Below are positions 32,114 through 36,627 of a DNA stretch of 36,627 nt, piece by piece. The stretch lies in assembly GCA_023665425.1 (NCBI GenBank), contig JAMPDX010000013.1, positions 1 to 36,627 on the forward strand. Reading direction: 5' to 3'. Position 1 is the first letter of the stretch; every line of letters begins with the position of its first letter. A program made the position numbers and the translations under genes. Under the pieces are notes generated by a model. That model was given only the letters and a program-made list of their open reading frames with translations. It made no database searches and was not told where the DNA came from. This stretch comes from Muribaculaceae bacterium. Lineage in GTDB: Bacteria > Bacteroidota > Bacteroidia > Bacteroidales > Muribaculaceae.

Positions 32114-35100
32114 TTAATACTCGTCCCAGGATTTGATGCGGATATCGTCGAGAGAGAGCTCACAGAAAGCCTGAATGAAGGCTGAGGCCAGGCGCACGTT
32201 TGTAATCAGGGGTATGTTCAGGTCAATTGCTGCGCGACGTATCTTGTAGCCGTTGCTCAACTCCTTGGGAGTGAGGTTCTTGGGAATGTTGACCACAAAA
32301 TCAATCTGACGGGAGTGGAGCATCTCGAGGGCTTGAGGCTTGCCATCTTCAGAGGGCATATACACACGTATGGAGGGAACCCCATTCTCGCTGAGGAACT
32401 TATGAGTACCCTCAGTGGCGCAGATAGTGTAGCCCTTGCGGTGAAGCATACGAGCCGCATCGAGGAGACCTACTTTCTGGCGCGCTGTGCCGGAAGTTAG
32501 CAGTACATATCTGTCTTTGCGCGGTATGGTGTAACCCACTGAGAGCATGGCTTTAAGCACTGCTTCAGAGGTGTCGTCGCCGATACATCCCACCTCGCCG
32601 GTAGAGCTCATGTCTACGCCAAGCACAGGGTCTGCACCTTGCAGGCGAGAGAAGGAGAATTGTGAGGCCTTGATGCCGACATAGTCAAGGTCGAAGGCGC
32701 TCTTTCCGGGTTTGTCTACCGGCACGCCGAGCATTACGCGTGTGGCAGTGTCGATAAAGTTTTGTTTTGACACTTTACTGACAAAGGGGAAGCTGCGAGA
32801 GGCACGCAGGTTGCATTCTATTACCTTGATATCATTGTTCTTAGCTAAGAATTGGATGTTGAACGGGCCGGAGATGTGAAGAGCCTTGGCTATCTTGCCG
32901 GAGATCTTCTTGATGCGGCGCATAGTCTCTACATATAGCTTCTGAGGCGGGAACTGGATTGTGGCGTCGCCGGAGTGAACGCCGGCAAACTCGATATGCT
33001 CGCTGATGGCGTAGAGCTTAATCTCACCGTTTTGAGCCACCGCATCCATCTCGATCTCTTTTGCTTCCTGGATGAACTCGGAGACAACTACCGGGTGCTG
33101 TTTGCTTACATTTGCTGCCAGGCGCAGGAAGCGGGTCAGCTCATCTTCATTAGAGCAAACATTCATGGCGGCGCCGGAGAGCACATAGCTGGGGCGTACG
33201 AGGATGGGGAAGCCAACCTCGGCCACAAATTCATCGATAGCCTCCATTGATGTCAGCTCGCGCCAGCGAGGCTGGTCTACACCTATGGCATCACACAGAG
33301 ATGAAAACTTGTTGCGGTCTTCGGCATTATCAATGTCAACTGCTTGAGTACCAAGGATGTTTACGCTGTTGGAGTCAAGACGAATGGCAAGATTGTTTGG
33401 TATCTGACCGCCGGTAGAGAGGATTACACCGTGGGGTGCCTCAAGATCAAGAATATCCATTACGCGCTCGAAGGTGAGCTCGTCGAAGTAGAGACGGTCG
33501 CACATATCATAATCTGTGGAGACAGTCTCCGGGTTATAATTGATCATTACCGGTCGATAACCTTGCTTTGCCACAGTCATCAGGGCGTTTACACCGCACC
33601 AGTCAAACTCCACTGAGGAGCCTATGCGATAAGCGCCGGAGCCAAGCACCACCACAGACTTATGGTCGCCAAGATAAGTGACATCATTCTCGCTTCCGTT
33701 ATATGTGAGATATAAGTAGTTAGTCTGTGCGGGATACTCAGCTGCCAGAGTGTCAATCTGCTTGACTACCGGGGTTATCCCCAGCTGCTTGCGGTGGGAG
33801 CGTATCATGTCGCTGAGAGGCTCGGCATCGTGATTCATGCGGTCGCCGTAGAGGGCACGTGCTATCTGAAAGTCGCTGAAACCCTGCTGTTTGGCAAGGC
33901 GAAGCAAATCTGCTGACACCTCATTGATGTCAGTATATTTCTCAAGCTCTCTGCCGGTGCGGATGATGCCTGCAAGCTTCTCCAGGAACCAGCGGTCTAT
34001 CTTTGTGAGCTCATGTATCTTTTCTACAGTGTAGCCTGCACGCAATGCCTTTGCTATCACGAATATGCGTTTGTCGGTGGGCTCTGCGAGCGCCTTGTCG
34101 ATGTCGGGTATGTCAATAGCTTTGTTCTCAACGAAGCCATGCATTCCCTGACCTATCATGCGCAGGCCCTTTTGGATTACTTCTTCGAAGGTGCGGCCAA
34201 TGGCCATTACCTCGCCGACACTCTTCATGGATGAGCCAATCTCGCGGCGCACGCCGTGGAATTTGCCCAAGTCCCAACGGGGTATCTTGCAGACGATATA
34301 ATCGAGAGCCGGCTCAAAGAATGCCGACGTGCTTTTAGTCACCGAGTTCTTGAGGTCAAATAGTCCGTAGCCTAAGCCGAGTTTTGCCGCTACAAATGCG
34401 AGGGGATATCCGGTGGCCTTGGAGGCAAGGGCCGATGAGCGAGAGAGACGAGCGTTCACCTCTATGACGCGGTAGTCCATGCTCACAGGGTCGTAGGCAT
34501 ACTGCACATTGCACTCACCTACAATACCAATGTGGCGGATTATCTTTATTGCCAGCTTGCGCAGCGTGTGGTAGTCTTCGTTGCTGAGTGTCTGCGAGGG
34601 AGCCACCACGATACTCTCGCCGGTGTGTATGCCCAGAGGGTCGAAGTTCTCCATGTTGCAGACGGTGATACAGTTGTCATAGCGGTCTCTTACCACCTCA
34701 TACTCAACCTCTTTCCATCCTTTGAGACTCTTCTCTACGAGCACCTGCGGTGAGAATGACAGTGCTTTCTCTACCAGAGCTATCAGCTCATCTCTATTGT
34801 CGCAGAAGCCGGAGCCGAGACCACCGAGGGCGTAAGCGGCACGCACTATAACCGGATACCCGAGCTGGTCGGCAGCAGCCACAGCGCCCTCCACACTGCT
34901 CACAGCCTCACTCTTTATGGTCTTGACATCTATCTCATCGAGCTTCTTGACGAAGAGTTCGCGGTCCTCGGTGTCCATGATGGCCTGCACGGGGGTGCCT
35001 AATACCTTGACATCAAAGTCGTCGAGTGTACCATCCTCATATAGCTTGACTCCGCAGTTGAGTGCTGTCTGGCCTCCGAAAGCGAGGAATATGCCTTGCG

Positions 35101-35341
35101 GGCGTTCCTTCTCGATTACTTTCTTGACAAAATAGGGGGTTACGGGCAGGAAGTATATCTTATCGGCAAATCCATCAGAGGTTTGTACTGTGGCAATATT
35201 CGGGTTTATAAGGACGGTAGAGATACCCTCCTCCTTCATGGCTTTCAGAGCCTGCGAACCGCTATAGTCAAACTCGCCGGCCTCACCTATCTTCAACGCT
35301 CCTGAGCCGAGAAGGAGCACTTTTTTTATTTCTTTGTTCAT
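32114..35341 (-). CDS. carB: Carbamoyl-phosphate synthase large subunit
   Basis: 1075 residues from the ATG at 35341; a TTG four codons earlier also opens the frame, but E. coli CarB is 1073 residues and starts similarly. The first half carries KVLLLGSGALKIGEAGEFDYSG and SRSSALASKATGYPLAFVAAK. The second carries KSVVVLGSGAYRIGSSVEFDW and SRSFPFVSK, giving the two ATP-grasp halves. The last ~130 residues are the MGS-like allosteric domain (DAARMLHRKGYTICATEGTHKFL). With CarA it makes carbamoyl phosphate from glutamine-derived ammonia, bicarbonate and two ATP for pyrimidines and arginine. It starts 14 bp after carA. Confidence 0.97.
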   Translation of the reverse strand: MNKEIKKVLLLGSGALKIGEAGEFDYSGSQALKAMKEEGISTVLINPNIATVQTSDGFADKIYFLPVTPYFVKKVIEKERPQGIFLAFGGQTALNCGVKLYEDGTLDDFDVKVLGTPVQAIMDTEDRELFVKKLDEIDVKTIKSEAVSSVEGAVAAADQLGYPVIVRAAYALGGLGSGFCDNRDELIALVEKALSFSPQVLVEKSLKGWKEVEYEVVRDRYDNCITVCNMENFDPLGIHTGESIVVAPSQTLSNEDYHTLRKLAIKIIRHIGIVGECNVQYAYDPVSMDYRVIEVNARLSRSSALASKATGYPLAFVAAKLGLGYGLFDLKNSVTKSTSAFFEPALDYIVCKIPRWDLGKFHGVRREIGSSMKSVGEVMAIGRTFEEVIQKGLRMIGQGMHGFVENKAIDIPDIDKALAEPTDKRIFVIAKALRAGYTVEKIHELTKIDRWFLEKLAGIIRTGRELEKYTDINEVSADLLRLAKQQGFSDFQIARALYGDRMNHDAEPLSDMIRSHRKQLGITPVVKQIDTLAAEYPAQTNYLYLTYNGSENDVTYLGDHKSVVVLGSGAYRIGSSVEFDWCGVNALMTVAKQGYRPVMINYNPETVSTDYDMCDRLYFDELTFERVMDILDLEAPHGVILSTGGQIPNNLAIRLDSNSVNILGTQAVDIDNAEDRNKFSSLCDAIGVDQPRWRELTSMEAIDEFVAEVGFPILVRPSYVLSGAAMNVCSNEDELTRFLRLAANVSKQHPVVVSEFIQEAKEIEMDAVAQNGEIKLYAISEHIEFAGVHSGDATIQFPPQKLYVETMRRIKKISGKIAKALHISGPFNIQFLAKNNDIKVIECNLRASRSFPFVSKVSKQNFIDTATRVMLGVPVDKPGKSAFDLDYVGIKASQFSFSRLQGADPVLGVDMSSTGEVGCIGDDTSEAVLKAMLSVGYTIPRKDRYVLLTSGTARQKVGLLDAARMLHRKGYTICATEGTHKFLSENGVPSIRVYMPSEDGKPQALEMLHSRQIDFVVNIPKNLTPKELSNGYKIRRAAIDLNIPLITNVRLASAFIQAFCELSLDDIRIKSWDEY

Positions 35342-35355
35342 AAGAATATCCAAAT

Positions 35356-36441
35356 TTAGAGTAGTGCCATGAAATCGTCGAAAATAAACTCGGTGTCTTT
35401 GGGTCCCGAACTTGCTTCGGGGTGGAACTGTGCGGAGAAGAAAGGTTTGGTCTTGTGGCGTATACCCTCGTTAGTGCCGTCGTTCATGTTGATGAAGTGA
35501 GGTTCCCAGTCAGTGGGAATAGTGTCGTTGTCAACAGCAAATCCGTGGTTTTGGCTTGTGATGAAGCACTTTTCGGTGCCGGCCAGGCGCACCGGCTGGT
35601 TGTGTGAGCGGTGACCATATTTCAGCTTGTAAATCTTAGCACCGGCAGCCTTTGAGAGCAGCTGATTGCCCATGCAGATGCCGCAGATGGGTTTGCCTTT
35701 CTCCATTGCTTTGCGTATGTTGGCTACTGTAGCTTCGGCAAACTCGGGGCTGCCGGGTCCATTGGAGATGAACAGACCATCGTAGTCAATGGTGTTGAAA
35801 TCGTAATCCCAGGGCACCAAAATCACCTTAGCGCCGCGGCGTGTCAAGCATCTTATGATGTTGTATTTGGTGCCGCAGTCCACCAGGACCACTCGCTTGT
35901 GGCCATTGCCAAACTCGCGCACTTCCTTTGTGCTGACCTTGGCGATGAGGTTCTCCTTGTTGGGGTCATGAAAGTCTATATCCTCTCCTCCCTCCATCAC
36001 AATCTTGCCAAGCATGGAGCCCTTTTCGCGCAGATGCTTGGTCAGAGCGCGAGTGTCAATGCCATATAAGCCTGGTATCTTCTCGGCAATAAGCCACTCG
36101 CTCAGAGAGCGTTTCGCCTGCCAGTGGCTCGGTATCCAGCTATAATCCTGGCATATTATGGCCTCGCAGTGTATGGCGCTTGACTCAAAGTTTTCAGTGA
36201 TTTCTCCAGGTCCCTCTGATTCCTCGCCGGGGACACCGTAATTACCCAGGATGGGGTATGTGGTAACAAGGATTTGACCCTCGTAGGAGGGGTCTGTTAG
36301 GCTTTCCGGATATCCGGTCATTGCGGTGTTGAATACTACCTCGCCGGCGCATGGGCGCTGATAACCAAAGGAATAACCGTCAAAACGAGTGCCGTCTTCA
36401 AGAATGAGTGAAGCGCGGCAGGGTGCACTGGTCTCTTGCAT
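35356..36441 (-). CDS. carA: Carbamoyl-phosphate synthase small (glutaminase) subunit
   Basis: 361 residues. The N-terminal domain has GEVVFNTAMTGYPESLTDPSY. The C-terminal class I amidotransferase has the triad Cys256 (CGICMGNQLL), His340 and Glu342 (QFHPEASSGP), and the QNHGFAVD segment. It hydrolyses glutamine and passes ammonia to CarB. It is the first gene of the carA-carB-flippase operon. A promoter lies directly upstream, leaving a leader of only about 15 nt, so no attenuator of the pyrimidine type fits in front of it. Confidence 0.97.
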   Translation of the reverse strand: MQETSAPCRASLILEDGTRFDGYSFGYQRPCAGEVVFNTAMTGYPESLTDPSYEGQILVTTYPILGNYGVPGEESEGPGEITENFESSAIHCEAIICQDYSWIPSHWQAKRSLSEWLIAEKIPGLYGIDTRALTKHLREKGSMLGKIVMEGGEDIDFHDPNKENLIAKVSTKEVREFGNGHKRVVLVDCGTKYNIIRCLTRRGAKVILVPWDYDFNTIDYDGLFISNGPGSPEFAEATVANIRKAMEKGKPICGICMGNQLLSKAAGAKIYKLKYGHRSHNQPVRLAGTEKCFITSQNHGFAVDNDTIPTDWEPHFINMNDGTNEGIRHKTKPFFSAQFHPEASSGPKDTEFIFDDFMALL

Positions 36442-36461
36442 CGGATATACTATTTTGACTG

Positions 36462-36493
36462 CAAAATTAATAATTTTTTCTTAACTCTGCAAG
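36462..36493 (-). promoter_or_regulatory. Promoter of carAB
   Basis: Minus strand CTTG (36490-36493), 20 bp, TAATTTTG (36462-36469): -7 full match, -33 three of four. The palindrome beginning at 36500 is 6 bp upstream of the -33 box. Confidence 0.75.
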
Positions 36494-36499
36494 AGGCAA

Positions 36500-36562
36500 T
36501 TTATTAAACAAGCTCTAAGAGTCAAAATAATCTTTATCGGAATTTAGAGCTTGTTTAATAAA
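36500..36562. repeat. Inverted repeat next to the carA promoter
   Basis: TTTATTAAACAAGCTCTAA (36500-36518) pairs perfectly over 19 bp with 36544-36562 across a 25-nt loop. The right arm may also be the left end of a further fold-back element running off the window. It could end transcription arriving from the right. Confidence 0.75.
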
Positions 36563-36627
36563 AAATGTGAATGTCAGGGTCGCAGATGTGCCTCAGCTTT
36601 GAGGCTGCAGGTGAAGGAACATAGCGG
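36543..36627 (+). mobile_element. Probable fold-back element copy 4, cut by the window edge
   Basis: GAAGGAACATAGCGG at 36613-36627 matches the core of the other copies (AAGGAG-CATAG-CGG) with one change. It lies about 70 bp inside the arm at 36543, a spacing like that between end and core in copies 1-3. Only the left half is present. Confidence 0.5.

Noticed and set aside
35342..35353. TTG start for carB
   Set aside because: The ATG at 35341 gives the usual CarB length and N terminus.
1..36627. CRISPR array, prophage, integrase or transposase gene
   Set aside because: No regularly spaced direct repeats, Cas, phage structural, integrase or transposase genes are seen. The tail-spike-like proteins are the only phage-like signal.

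Overview
The window reads as Bacteroidales chromosome, most likely Muribaculaceae or a close gut relative. Several upstream regions carry the Bacteroidota promoter form TTTG-N19/20-TAnnTTTG. The fructan locus has the susC/GH32/MFS/fructokinase layout known from Bacteroides, and there are BspA-like surface proteins and C-terminal sorting-like domains. No database search was run; all family names rest on recognised motifs and protein architecture.

Layout. (1) 1-6480: a decayed fructan utilisation locus. A lipoprotein-type periplasmic sensor domain is cut off at a dispersed repeat (131-691, minus). An intact GH32 fructanase, an MFS sugar importer and a fructokinase follow (887-4798, plus). Then comes a scar in which the first ~40 codons of a susC gene are joined out of frame to the C-terminal half of a second GH32 (5299-6421). 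(2) 6484-7038: a LOG-family nucleotide hydrolase. (3) 7177-16992: a surface polysaccharide region with flippase, GT2, polymerase/ligase, Wzz-like and Wza-like genes, an acyltransferase and a GT9. It is interrupted by two tRNA-Asn and one tRNA-Arg gene. (4) 17192-23965: housekeeping genes on the minus strand (DUF4254, S66 peptidase, radical SAM, a coiled-coil membrane protein, rlmN, a PpiD-like chaperone). (5) 24405-30317: an A+T-rich accessory module made of two copies of a gene pair, a tail-spike-like beta-helix protein plus a BspA-like leucine-rich-repeat protein. (6) 30591-36441: carA-carB followed by a second flippase.

The most unusual signal is a family of ~190-bp fold-back intergenic elements. 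Complete copies lie at 11083-11279, 16996-17187 and 25675-25861. The start of a likely fourth copy is at the right edge, and a terminal-repeat-only palindrome sits at 24300-24357. The three full copies differ in their outer terminal repeats and in most stem sequence. All keep the core AAGGAG-[5-bp stem, CGGG loop]-CGACTG, with compensatory changes in the stem and in the next helix out. Each full copy begins within 4-14 bp of a stop codon, between two co-directional genes, and orientation relative to the genes varies. This points to a structured mobile repeat rather than a coding gene.

How the genes work together: the GH32 enzyme releases fructose, the MFS protein imports it and fructokinase phosphorylates it. 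The outer-membrane SusC/D uptake step and a full-length sensor are missing here, so the locus is probably crippled or salvaging. The polysaccharide genes would flip, polymerise, size and export a glycan, but no initiating sugar-phosphate transferase or UpxY-type regulator is in the window.
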